Below, in pieces: positions 10,419-19,700 of a DNA stretch of 28,958 bases (its first letter is position 1; every line of letters begins with the position of its first letter). This stretch comes from Mucidula mucida. Lineage: Eukaryota; Basidiomycota; Agaricomycetes; Agaricales; Physalacriaceae. Under the pieces are notes generated by a model that was given only the letters and a program-made list of their open reading frames with translations, did no database searches and was not told where the DNA came from. Position numbers and translations under genes: made by a program. Where the stretch lies: contig JADNYV010000433.1 in assembly GCA_015501055.1 (NCBI GenBank), forward strand, positions 1 through 28,958, given 5' to 3'.

Positions 10419-10939
10419 CAGCTAGTCACAGACCAACAATGTGTTGCACGCCCCCAGGTAACTGTTGTCTACGCTATCAACAAGTGCTGGTATAGTAGTT
10501 GTACAGTAGTCGTAGTCGTAGTATAGTACTGTAGCGTTTCAACCGTAACTTCACAGCCTGTGACCCATTATGGTCTGAAGTTACAGCGAACAGCTTCACA
10601 GACCCTTAAATTGCCTTTTTTGGACAGTTCCGCTTATAGCGGGACCTGAAATTTCCTTATTTGGAGGCTCGTGCCTGACCAAAGTGGTCCGTGACCCGTT
10701 ATGATGTATATATAGCTTCACTTCAAAGACCCCCGTGACCCGTTATGTGAATTTGCGGTCGAAACGCTACAGTATATCAGCATTTGTTCATAGGGTAGGC
10801 AAAGGTTACCTGGTGGTCACTCTGGAGTTTTTCCTGACGGGTGTGTAGGACTGACTGAAGCTCTACACCCGACTGCTGTGAAAGTTCAGTCCATTAACGG
10901 GACAGGACAGAACCTTTTGTTTCACAGGCTCAGTTTTCC
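10419..10939 (-). repeat. Right arm of the long inverted repeat (interrupted by a MITE)
   Basis: It begins CAGCTAGTCACAGACCAAC and ends GGCTCAGTTTTCC, the reverse complement of the left arm. The match is split at 10529-10772 by the nested MITE; removing it restores collinearity with the left arm. Confidence 0.85.
10529..10772. mobile_element. 244 bp MITE with 17 bp TIRs and TA target-site duplication
   Basis: The left end is CTGTAGCGTTTCAACCG and the right end is its inverted copy with one mismatch (reads CTGTAGCGTTTCGACCG on the minus strand). The TA at 10527-10528 is repeated at 10773-10774, and the uninterrupted left arm of the host element shows the single-TA empty site. TA duplication and short TIRs suggest Tc1/mariner-type mobilisation (established for TA-inserting elements). 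It has no coding capacity. Three copies of GTGACCCRTTATG lie inside (10560, 10691, 10735). Confidence 0.9.
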
Positions 10940-11733
10940 AGACTTTGTCTGGGTCGGTGTTCAACTCCCTTGCTCGTGTTCTAATGTGCCTAAACGTGCT
11001 TGCTTCCAAGGCTTATCAAACAGTTCATAAATTGGTTTTCTAGTAAGCACCAACAACTCACAAGTGCCGCTGTTCAAGAACAAGTTCAGCGGTATCATGA
11101 CATACTCAGTAACTTGAAGTCCGACTAAGGACTTTGAAGAAGCTGTGCAACTGAAAATCATTGGAGTACTATGACTATTCTTGTATGACTTGCGTGGTCG
11201 TCCCACCATCATAGCCGCAAAAAACACTGAAAAAAGCGCCCAGGTTGATGCGCTAGGTTCAAAGGTACTTGGCGCACCATACCGCAAAATGAATTTGAAC
11301 GCGTACACAGCTAAGACATCGCGTGGGAGCACGTCCTGCTTGGCACCAATGGGGGCGACTTCTTGGCAAGGACCATGTTCCATACTTGGGGAGGCCACCG
11401 GCCGCCACCAATCAGAGGTGTAGACGTTTAGAGCTCACGTTTTACAATCCTTCCCCGCACAGGCCAATACTTTACTGTCAACAGTGCTTGTGTCGCCACT
11501 GGCTCTATGTACCAAAACATCTACCAGTCATCATACAACGAAGATATAGTACACGCAGAACCATCAACGAGTGTGTCTGTTATGTACAGTATGCAAAACG
11601 AACGACAACTAACAGTCCCAAAAAGTCCTGAAGCATATGTACACAGAACGAAATCATAGAAAAGTAAGTATACATCAAGAAAATCGGCACTCCTCGACAG
11701 GTCGTCGAAGATCGTGTGCACCTCGAGGGGGTA
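10940..11733. other. Spacer with an unrecognised minus-strand frame (11398-10961)
   Basis: A 145-codon minus-strand open frame (11398-10961) begins 22 bp from the edge of the inverted-repeat element. I recognise no family. A possible 43 nt intron (GTCATA...TTTCAG) could split it, which does not help identify it. From 11400 to 11733 I see nothing gene-like apart from the 3' flank of the next minus-strand gene. Coding status is unresolved. Confidence 0.3.
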
Positions 11734-12987
11734 TTATGAAAAGAATTTCTTTCTCTTCTTCAACCCCTTCGAAGGCGAACCGTTCAAAACCTTCATCGGC
11801 GACGGGCATCGGCTAGGCGTCGGTGACTCTGGAATAGCCGAAAGGTTCAGAGACACCCTCGAACTGGATCCCTTCAGAAAGCTCAGCGACATCGGCCGCC
11901 GAAGACTGTGCCGCTTCGAAATTCCGTTGGGAGCCGAAAATACGGTTGGTGTCTCTGGGATTGCACGTAGGACCTCCCACTCCTGTGATGGTCGAGGCTT
12001 CGAGCGACGCGGGTGTTCAAGGGCGAGTACGGGTTGCTCGTGGTCCGCAAAGTGACCTATAAGATCGAGGGCGTATAAAGGAATGGAAGAGGCTGGTAGA
12101 TCAGCGAGGAGACGCGATGTCGGACGCATGTTGACAGCGTAAGACGTATGAATGAGGGCCGTGCCATCAGTGGCGTTAAATTGAATGGGAGATTCTGGTT
12201 CAGCCTCGGCTACGGTTGCCAGAGTGCTAAGACTGGTGGAGCTGAATCGCTTGGGAACTTCACACTCGGCAACAGTCCGCAAGGAGCTACTGCTTGGAGA
12301 GACAGCACGCGGACGTGGAGGGAGCTTAATATTGAGGTCAAGGGAGATGGAGCGGAGATGAGAACGAGGGAAGGAGGTACGCAGGCGCATAGGCGATGCA
12401 GCGCTCATCGTGACTCGACGCATTCGATCGTTAGGTATGATCTTGGGTTGAGGTTTAGAACCGTGCGAGCTGAGGAACCGCAGAAGATTCGCTTGCTTTC
12501 GAGAGAGGGACGGGACTGGAGCGTTGCTATCCGTCGTCGTGGTCGTCGTCGCGAGGGCCGCTAGCTGGTCCGAGATGGCCTTGGCCTCCTCCTCGGCTGC
12601 GGCCAACCGACGTTCCTCGCGCCACCGCTCCCGCTTTAATGACGCGAATTCGCTCGGATCCGTATCTCTGTCGTTCAAGAGCGCGCGAACATGGGCAGCA
12701 CGGGAACGGGCATCCTCTGCGCGCGAGCTGAGCAACGCTGCAGCTTTTCGTAGTGTGCGAATTTGAAGTTCTCGAGGAGATACTTCTGCGAGTGTATGCT
12801 TTGCTGTTGCAACTAAAGCCTGTTCTGCCTGCGAGTATCGTCGCTGTCGAGCCTCGTCTAATTTGGGCGCTGTAGCAAAGACGCGTATAGTGGTGGGATT
12901 GGGTACGCCGAAAGTGTAACTGGTATCGGGATCAGGTGTACTGCTCAACCATAAGTCAACCTCTTTGAAGAGAATGAAGATACGCAC
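11734..12987 (-). CDS. Hypothetical Ser/Arg-rich protein with N-terminal helical coiled-coil region
   Basis: A single uninterrupted 417-codon frame, the longest in the window, GC-rich at third positions. Residues ~45-150 are strongly helical and Ala/Arg/Glu-rich (LDEARQRRYSQAEQ..., RWREERRLAAAEEEAKAIS), suggesting coiled coil or a helical bundle. Residues ~150-417 are Ser/Pro/Arg-rich and probably disordered, with repeated SP/TP sites (IPETPTVF, IPESPTPSRCPSP) that could be kinase targets, and a basic tail KGLKKR. I do not recognise the family. The first residues (MRIFILFKE) may instead belong to an upstream exon boundary, so the start is uncertain. It is divergent from the second LPMO gene with about 590 bp between the starts. 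Confidence 0.7.
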   Translation of the reverse strand: MRIFILFKEVDLWLSSTPDPDTSYTFGVPNPTTIRVFATAPKLDEARQRRYSQAEQALVATAKHTLAEVSPRELQIRTLRKAAALLSSRAEDARSRAAHVRALLNDRDTDPSEFASLKRERWREERRLAAAEEEAKAISDQLAALATTTTTTDSNAPVPSLSRKQANLLRFLSSHGSKPQPKIIPNDRMRRVTMSAASPMRLRTSFPRSHLRSISLDLNIKLPPRPRAVSPSSSSLRTVAECEVPKRFSSTSLSTLATVAEAEPESPIQFNATDGTALIHTSYAVNMRPTSRLLADLPASSIPLYALDLIGHFADHEQPVLALEHPRRSKPRPSQEWEVLRAIPETPTVFSAPNGISKRHSLRRPMSLSFLKGSSSRVSLNLSAIPESPTPSRCPSPMKVLNGSPSKGLKKRKKFFS

Positions 12988-13577
12988 TAGGATATGCTTT
13001 CATTTTCCTGCACAATCTTGGCAGAATTCCAGCCTCCGGAATTCGTGCTTTCCTGTTGCTCTCGTTAGCACTGCATATATCAGCGAGTGCGCTGTGCATC
13101 ACGACACCCACCTGTAAGGCACTCCACCGCTTCGTATGCTGCACATTTATCGTCAAAGAGGGTATTTTGCTGGTTGATGCGTGGTTCATCATGTTGGGGT
13201 CGCCGTCAACGATGGCAAGCAAGGTCAATCACGGTTTTCTGTCAGAGAAGAAGGTTAAATAGGTCGAGATGTGGCGCATCGAGGCAGGAAGAGAAACTGT
13301 TGCAGAGCTCAAAGCGGCAACTATTAAATTTGGTTGCCTTGGCTTAGCAGCAATACGTAATATCACGTGGCCGCAGATCTGCCTTTTCGGGCGAACAAAA
13401 GCGGCCTCGCCATCACCCATGGCCCTGGCTTTCCTTATTGTTCTGCGTACAAACTCTGGACTTTGGGTAACGGACTGTCCAGTACAAAAGGCGAATCCAC
13501 AATGCTGATGAACGGCATCCTTTTTCTTCCCTTCTCAACGCCCCGGTGGCATTGCTTTGACGACAACTCACGAAATA
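12988..13577. other. Divergent promoter region
   Basis: This 590 bp region between the hypothetical minus-strand gene and the second AA14 gene must contain both promoters. I did not find a convincing TATA box. The open frames here overlap one another on both strands and show no family similarity. Confidence 0.4.
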
Positions 13578-14939
13578 ATGTCTCTAATTTACCTTCTTGC
13601 GGCCATTACTTCCTTCCCCCTGGCTGGGGCACACTCGGGTATGTCAATTCGCTTTAACCAAAGATCAATACTGATTTACTTGCAGCTTTTTTCCATCCTA
13701 GCATGTAGTATGTTGGAGATTTTTCATGTTACGGACATTCAGCTCACCATTTGCAGCGGTTTCAATGTCACCGACCAGACTTTTCCTTACGACAATCGTC
13801 CCGTCTCGCCCCTCATGGACATGTCTTTCGACCAATGGTGGTTCCACGGTCACCTAGACTACCCACCCAACGACGGTGACATCTTTGAACTCCCAGCAGG
13901 CCAACCTGCCACTGCCGAAATCGCCTGTAACAAGGGAGCCACATCCTACTTTGCCTCCTCCGAGGGAGGCGACATTCGTGAACCAGATAACCCGAACAAC
14001 GTCTGTCCTGGGTCGGGCACAGAGGCCTATCATACAAAGGGCTTTGACGACCTGACAGGCTGCGCGATGGCGATCGCCTACAAGAACGACGCGCGCGATG
14101 TTAACCCCGAGGACTTTACCGTATTCAGCATCAACCAAACCTGCGTCTGGACACGCTTCACGGACTTTCAAGTTCCTGCTCGGATGCCGCCGTGTCCAGA
14201 GGGTGGCTGCATCTGTGCGTTCTTTTGGATTCACTCGGTAGGTCCTCAACATTTTCATCCAACTCCCTCGATACTCATTCTTTTCCAAAAAGCCTGATAG
14301 TGGTGGAGAGCAAAGTATGTGTTCCGCAATGCCCATTTCTTTCGCGTCTGATTCACATCCAGATTATATGAATGGCTACCGATGCAATGTCACCGGATCA
14401 ACCTCGACAGTCCCTGTGGCTCAATCAAAGGTGGCACGCCGATGCGGTACCGACGAACCAAATAACAAGCTCCTCTCCGTCCCCAGCAATTGCACGTATG
14501 GTGCCAAGCAGCCATTCTACTGGTTCAACAAAGAGCAGAACAATGTTCGTGCTGTCAATCATCATTCTGCCCCCCCCCCCCCTACGTCATACTCAAGTTT
14601 CCACCAGATGTTCGAAGGCACCTATTCCCCGCCCTTATACCTCGACCGATACAACTTTCTCGACGGAGCGCAGGACGACATCTTCGAGGACTCTTACGAC
14701 ACAGTTCCTGTTCCCTCTCCGGTAGGGCTTATGCCGGTGCTAAACGCAACCCTCTTTGGCGATACCTTCAAGACGACTACCACGCCCAAACGCCGCACGT
14801 ATCCACGGTTAGTTCTTTTCCTTCTGCCTCCCGACGTGATGATCGCAACTGACCACCTTGCGTGCACAGACGCGCGAAACGATCACTGCCACGACGCCTT
14901 GCCCATCATGAGATCAAACGATCAAGGACCTTGCATTGA
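13578..14939 (+). CDS. AA14-type lytic polysaccharide monooxygenase, second and divergent copy, with basic C-terminal tail
   Basis: Seven exons close in frame: 13578-13638, 13686-13707, 13757-14237, 14293-14314, 14363-14544, 14608-14807, 14870-14939, giving 345 residues. Residues 1-18 are a signal peptide (...FPLAGA), so mature residue 1 is His (HSAFFHPSMYGFNVT). The likely second brace His is mature residue 102 (EAYHTKG) and the likely axial Tyr is 179 (EQNYM); the 77-residue spacing equals that I recall for the PcAA14B structure (His99/Tyr176). Family blocks are [57 protein letters not shown] and [12 protein letters not shown]. The C-terminus after residue ~310 is Arg/Lys-rich ([16 protein letters not shown]), an unusual tail. 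Intron 14545-14607 carries a run of 13 C. It is intact, and only distantly similar to the copy at 6109. Confidence 0.9.
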
Positions 14940-15067
14940 TAATTGGGTCCATTGTCTCCCTGCCCCCTTGTACGATACCACCACAACTATAAATTATTCA
15001 TTCCATTATTCAAACAATGACCGCACGGGACGGTCCAAACAATGGGTTGGGCCACTGTGACGATCGG

Positions 15068-15075
15068 TATATAAA
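15068..15075 (+). promoter_or_regulatory. TATA box upstream of small gene
   Basis: TATATAAA lies 122 bp before the ATG at 15197, followed by a CATCAATCATCATCA-like leader. This fits a core promoter for the small gene, with transcription starting about 30 bp downstream. Confidence 0.5.
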
Positions 15076-15196
15076 GGCGCTGCTGTCCTTTGTAGACGCC
15101 CTTCATCAATCATCATCAGCGTATCAATCACTGGCTCGCTGCCAGGTATAAGAAACACCTCTCTCGCCCGCGCGAAACAACTCAATCACCCCACCC

Positions 15197-15512
15197 ATGG
15201 CTTTAATGAACTTTGACGATATAGAGGCGTTTGGTGTGCGTCCGCCCAAGAAAGCGCTGGAGAGTTCGAAAGAAGTTGAAGTGAGTCCTTACTAGTATGC
15301 TTTGTGGGATTCCAAAGCCTTATGGATATCAGCTCGTAGTGGCGTGCGACTACGATACTGGTATCGAATCCGATACATCTGGCGACTCGGCATTTGGGCC
15401 GGACCGACCATCCACACCGCCGCCCTCGAGTGTACACAAATGCTGCTTGGGAGTCAGGCGTACATCAAGCACGTACATGTGTGTCATAGAGAAGAAGCGC
15501 GAAGATATTTGA
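15197..15512 (+). CDS. Small hypothetical protein (87 residues, two exons)
   Basis: Exon 1 is 15197-15280 (MALMNFDDIEAFGVRPPKKA...), then a GT-AG intron 15281-15332 (GTGAGT...ATCAG), then exon 2 at 15333-15512, phase 0. Exon 2 encodes an acidic Ser/Asp/Pro stretch (YDTGIESDTSGDSAFG) and a basic end. It has a clear TATA box upstream, which supports expression. Near 15425-15500 other frames (e.g. NAAWESGVHQAR) look at least as protein-like, so the C-terminus may be altered by a small indel. Function unknown; no signal peptide or membrane segment. Confidence 0.45.
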
Positions 15513-16554
15513 ATGGACTTTAGTGTAACCCCAAGAACGGTGTATGTATGATACCTGTAGAAAGACGAGGACTGGGAACTTAGAGATGTAATATTATTAA
15601 TATCCTTCAATGAAGGTCACCTATCCCCAAAATTCGGCCCAGATGTGTTTACTCTACCGCGTCTATGGGCATGCGTTTGTACTGCAACGATATGGGAGGT
15701 CAAGACGTACATTACCACCCATAGTATCTTCTTAGCTTCATCAACGGCAGTAGTCTCCTGTAGTCAGCCAACGTATAAAGCCGCAACGAGTTCCGTTTAT
15801 AGTTCAACGGCAGGTGATCGCCACTCCGAACCATGGCAAGAACAGTTGCCTTTTCAGGACTTGCCTTTTTACCTCCCGCCCCTCGACGAAGCAGGATTCA
15901 TTTCATCATGTTGCCCGACTCCCTGCCCGTCGAAACTCCTAAAACAAATTGACATCATTACGAGTGAGGACATTACGAGCGTCCCCGTGACTGAGTTGAT
16001 GGACTTTTATTTAATATTGACTGCTTATCCGTTCCACACTGATTGCCTCTTCAATTCTCCAGGATACTAGCGTGCTCCCTCACCCGATGAGTAAAGTATC
16101 CCTCTGTCCCTTCTTGACCGTCTGGACTAGAGCGACTTCATTTCGATATCCACTTGTCTTTGGTGTTCCTTCTCCATTTAAACCGAATTCAGCGACTTGT
16201 TTATCGAGCTCTTGTCGGCAATTCTCCGTGCCGCCTTCGTGTATAGGAGGATATCGAGATTGGAACGAGCAGCAGCCGGACCAGTGACATGAGCCGAACG
16301 TGCTCTAGTATCGAACAAGGCCTGAACCCAGCCTAAATATGCGTGTTTGAATGCAATGCGAACACATAACTCTCAGAGCTCACCAACTGCGCACTCTCCG
16401 GAAGTCATATCGATAGCAAATGGAAATTCTGCGAGCTCAGACGTCTAATCGTATCGACTTGATTTGCGCGTCACTGAGACATAGAACTTCGCGCTGACCT
16501 CGCGAAACTGATGGAGCTGCTCCTCCGATCCTATTACCTAGTACAGATTTGGTA
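15513..16554. other. Gene-poor stretch
   Basis: About 1 kb with open frames up to 141 codons (15645-16070 +) that I cannot connect to a family or to plausible exons. It may include the lost 5' part of the GMC-oxidase remnant that follows, but no FAD-binding GxGxxG motif was recognised. Confidence 0.35.
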
Positions 16555-17225
16555 CGGATTTATACGCGTGGAAGGTTACTCGCGTCGTTCAGACCGGTGT
16601 ATCAGAAAATGGTGTTCTATCCTTCTGTGGTGTTGAAGTCTTGGATGCCACTGATTATCGTTTCTGCTTACGGATTGGTTAGTTGCTAATATTTCGCAGG
16701 TTCGTTCAAAACCCTTCAGGCGAAGGAGGAGGTCATGCTCTCTGCGGCTCCGTCAACCCACCTAACATCGACATGCACCCGAGTCTGTCCTATTGTTTTC
16801 GATGTTCTCGTCGACCTCCCTTACGTTCATCGTACTCGAGTAACGTGGGACACCAATGTCGGCAACGAAACGTTGTTAAATGGATGGCTGGAGGAATGGC
16901 AGGAATCTAGGACGGGTATACTCGTTGACATCTTCGCAAACCATGCTGCGAGCAACGCCCCGCTTGTCCCCCAAGGGTGCTGAATACGGCGTCGTTGAAC
17001 CACTGGTAGACCGTTAGTCAAGGGTGTAAAGGGTCTGAGGATCGTGGACGCGTCTGTTATCGTACGTGTTCCTATTTTACATTTGGGGTGGGGGGATGAA
17101 TCGATGACGGCGTTGCCGATTTTTACAGCCAAGACTTCCTGCCGCTCATACTCAGCGCCGGTATACGCCATGGTAGAAAGGACTGCGGATATTACCAGAC
17201 GCGTATGCGAGCTCTTTAGTAGGTG
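16555..17225 (+). pseudogene. Remnant of a GMC oxidoreductase (aryl-alcohol/glucose-oxidase-like)
   Basis: GMC flavoenzymes supply extracellular hydrogen peroxide in wood decay. Recognisable pieces in order are VTRVVQTG..NGVLSFCGVEV (~16578-16645), an intron ending TTTCGCAG, LQAKEEVMLSA then, one base out of frame, SVNPPNI (~16705-16775), VLVDLP (~16806), NETLLNGWLEEWQESRTG (~16867-16917), a large gap, and the C-terminal signature VKGVKGLRIVDASVI (~17017-17060). After an intron the final AAHTQ and APVYAMVERTADI are again one base out of frame (~17150). The FAD-binding N-terminus and the catalytic His of the middle region are not visible. Multiple frame breaks plus missing segments mark it as a pseudogene. 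The exact subfamily is not determinable. Confidence 0.72.
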
Positions 17226-17498
17226 AATGCCATGGACGACGTGTAACTTTTGAATCGGTAGAATCGCGATACTACTATCGAAGCGTGGTCTGTCATCGTA
17301 GGATAAGCACGAATAGTGAGTTCCGATTCCCACACATTAGGCGAAATGGGAGGACAAGCTCAGTTGTCTGAATAAACTCAGGCACATGCCTTCAGTCATC
17401 AACAGTTCAAGTTAGGTGTTTGCTTCTCATGTCGTTGTACGTTATCCAGTTTACACAACGAGAAATATAGTACAACAACTGATTGTACATAGTTACAA

Positions 17499-17657
17499 TT
17501 AAGCCTCAGTGATTGCGGCATTCTGGCTGTGGACACACTCGAAATCATTGCCCGTCCCAGGAGATATCTACAGCATGCCTACTTACTTTGTCAACGACAA
17601 ATCCGCCTCCGGCACTTCGACCTTGACGTCCGAGGCATACTCGAGTCGATCTGCCAT
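17499..17657 (-). CDS. Possible small gene or terminal exons of an unidentified protein
   Basis: The minus strand gives MADRLEYASDVKVEVPEADL then a GT-AG intron (17586-17527, GTAAGT...CCACAG), then a phase-compatible last exon NQNAAITEA and stop at 17501-17499. The acidic, regular composition and consensus splice sites are suggestive, but only 32 residues result. It could be the 3' end of a larger gene whose upstream exons I could not place, or a coincidence. A plus-strand frame (17529-17933) overlaps it. Confidence 0.28.
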
Positions 17658-18046
17658 AATGGCATATCATTGTGTAGGCAGGTAAATGAGGTGAAGGGCA
17701 TACAGACGCGGAAGCCTTGCCTACTCATTCTTTCCCCCCTGTACAAGCCCAATGTGGTAGCACCAGTGGCGTCTTGGCGAGCATATTTCCTGCCCACTCC
17801 GAGGCCACTCGTTGGGGGTTCATTGTGTACTGGTAGACAAGTCGCCTTTGGGTTATTTGAGAAACAATTAGCACGCACGTTCATGCCGAAGTTGGACATG
17901 ACGGTGGGGATCCAACAGCTGTTAAGTGCTTAACTCGTGTGGGGGACTTATATGTGGGAGTCAATTCGTCGCTCTTTCAATTCGGCACCTCAGCCGGAGC
18001 ACCTTCTTTGTTCTTTACACCCACGCGCAACCTACATCAACACATA
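17658..18046. other. Upstream region of the first kinase-like gene
   Basis: This 389 bp stretch contains overlapping open frames on both strands (134 codons plus, 102 codons minus) without recognisable domains. It presumably carries the promoter of the kinase-like gene at 18047. Confidence 0.35.
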
Positions 18047-19411
18047 ATGCCTGGCTACGGCCATTGGACAGATGCCATCGTTGACTGTTGCCGACATCTT
18101 ATTGGTACTACAGACGTCGCATACGTACGTCTTTGGATGCTAAATGTTGCTGTTTGGGTCTTGACTGGAATCAATGCAGAACCTTCCGAAGTCACTCTCA
18201 GATTGGGGTGTGTCAGTACCCGAAAACGATATTTGGGAGGGCTTGCATTCGCAATTTCTGGCACATGGCATCGAACTCTGGAGACGGGGCTATTATGTTC
18301 GTTTGACGCGTCCTGGAATCGGATTTCCGCTCAGTAGCGGGTTTGTATACGTCGCACCTCATCTCCAATACAACGTGGGCTCTGGTGGTGGAAGAGAATT
18401 GAAATATAAGACTTTTCCAGTGCGCAGTGCCCCTTGCACCTCGATAATCAACTAATCGTCGTGTAGTCTCTCTATCACCGTGTGGGGAGTAACCGTGACG
18501 GTGCTGCAGTAGTCGTTCACGCTGCTGTAAAAGGCCAAGAGGGCAGGGAACGTCTTAGACTAACAAGGCTTTTTGGAACAGGTGGCGAAAGCTCTGTCTC
18601 TACAAACCACATGCTGCCGTTGTGGGGAGAGATCATTTACCAAGATATGATCTTCCTCGTTTCCCCTCTTGTTCACACGTCCTTCCAGTACGTCTTTGAT
18701 GAGGAGCCGGGTGATATCCGTGCTATTGGAAGGGGTAATTCAGTTGGTGATATATTGGACATGATATTACAGTGCATAGAGGTGATTCTCCTTCACTGCA
18801 TTTCTCAGTAGTATTGATTGTTTCTAGGCAATTGCATACTTGCATAGCCACCACGTAGCCCATAGGGTGCGCCTCTTCTGTCTCTCATCGTTTAATGCTG
18901 ACACTTACACGTTCCAGGACGCGTTCGTTCAGAACTACTTGGTTCCGTGGTTACCACAGAGCCTACTTCTCGAAAAACCGACGACGACGAAGCCTCGCAT
19001 ATATCTTATTGACCTCGAGTTCTCAATCCAGTTCGCGGCCGATTGTCCTCAGGATCAACGTAAGGTGGTTGGACCGCCTCTGGCCTCGCCGCATTATGGC
19101 GTCCCCATGCCTCCTGAAGGGTTGAATGAAGAACCATATTGCCCATTCAAAGCGGATGTATGGCAACTGGGATACTATCTTCAACAGTTCGCGGTATGTG
19201 TTCAAACCTCCCTTGTCGCGCCCCAACTTACCGTTTCTCGAAGTCTAACATCGAGGATATAGATGCGGTCATTCGAGAAATGGTAAATCCGGATCCTGTT
19301 GCAAGGATGTCGTGTGAGGATCTCTTGAATAAACTTCGAGATGTAGTATACAACGTCCCGCCAGAGCAGCTTCATGTCGCACCGACAATCACACTTATGC
19401 CATATTACTAG
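18047..19411 (+). CDS. Atypical protein kinase-like protein, tandem copy 1
   Basis: Six exons close exactly: 18047-18124, 18180-18419, 18467-18781, 18828-18866, 18918-19193, 19244-19411, giving 371 residues. Kinase-fold landmarks are a conserved Lys in AVKGQEG (~125), SYLH-like helix AIAYLHSHHVAHR joined across an intron to DAFVQN (an HRDxxxxN catalytic loop, ~205-215), YLIDLEFS (DFG replaced by DLE), PFKADVWQLGYYL (subdomain IX) and DPVARMSCEDLLNKL (subdomain XI). Catalytic Asp, Asn and the metal-binding Asp are kept, so ATP binding is possible. The Gly-rich loop is not obvious. It belongs to a lineage-expanded agaricomycete kinase-like family (recognised from memory). The next gene is its paralogue. 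Substrate and role unknown. Confidence 0.78.
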
Positions 19412-19700
19412 CTGTGTGTCGACAAGGGCCGTATGTACTTGACTGAAGCTCTAAGTAGGGTCTGTTATCTGCTAAATAGTAAATACACATTCGTGGACAA
19501 TTGAAGTTTCACGACTCAGAGCGAGCTACCTTTAAGTTCCCACGGTTTGCCCTTGTTATAAACCACCATCACACGCACCAAAAGGCTGTAGGTTCCACTG
19601 TCGCCGAGGTTCGTCTTGCGTTCGTCTCACATAACTGCCTACGGGAATTGTGGGCCTCTGATGATTTTACTCTAAAAGGCTGGGAAACCCGTGCACGACC

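Larger units (their letters stand above)
7988..10939. mobile_element. Inverted-repeat-bounded element carrying decayed gene fragments (Pack-type-like)
   Basis: A 2.95 kb unit with long terminal inverted repeats: left arm 7988-8284, right arm 10419-10939 with a 244 bp MITE inserted in it. The arms begin GGAAAACTGAGCC and match closely over 280-300 bp. Directly inside each arm lies an 82 bp repeat in the same orientation. The interior holds an F-box-like relic and a 3' fragment of an OST-alpha/TMEM184 gene but no transposase or reverse transcriptase. Long TIRs plus captured host gene pieces resemble Pack-MULE/Pack-TYPE transposons (inference). I could not find a clear target-site duplication, so the exact ends and superfamily are open. 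Confidence 0.65.

Noticed and set aside
7988..10939. Interpretation as an LTR retrotransposon
   Set aside because: The long terminal repeats are inverted, not direct, and no gag, protease, reverse transcriptase or integrase motif was found.
12148..12564. 138-codon plus-strand open frame
   Set aside because: Antisense to the 417-codon minus-strand gene; composition explained by that gene.
13854..14336. 160-codon minus-strand open frame
   Set aside because: Antisense to the large exon of the second AA14 gene.
15645..16070. 141-codon plus-strand open frame as a gene
   Set aside because: No recognisable domain, no extension by plausible exons and no promoter signal; left as unresolved spacer.
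16827..17333. 168-codon minus-strand open frame
   Set aside because: It lies antisense to the GMC-oxidase remnant, whose plus-strand motifs (NETLLNGWLEEWQESRTG, KGLRIVDASVI) are recognisable; the minus frame matches nothing.
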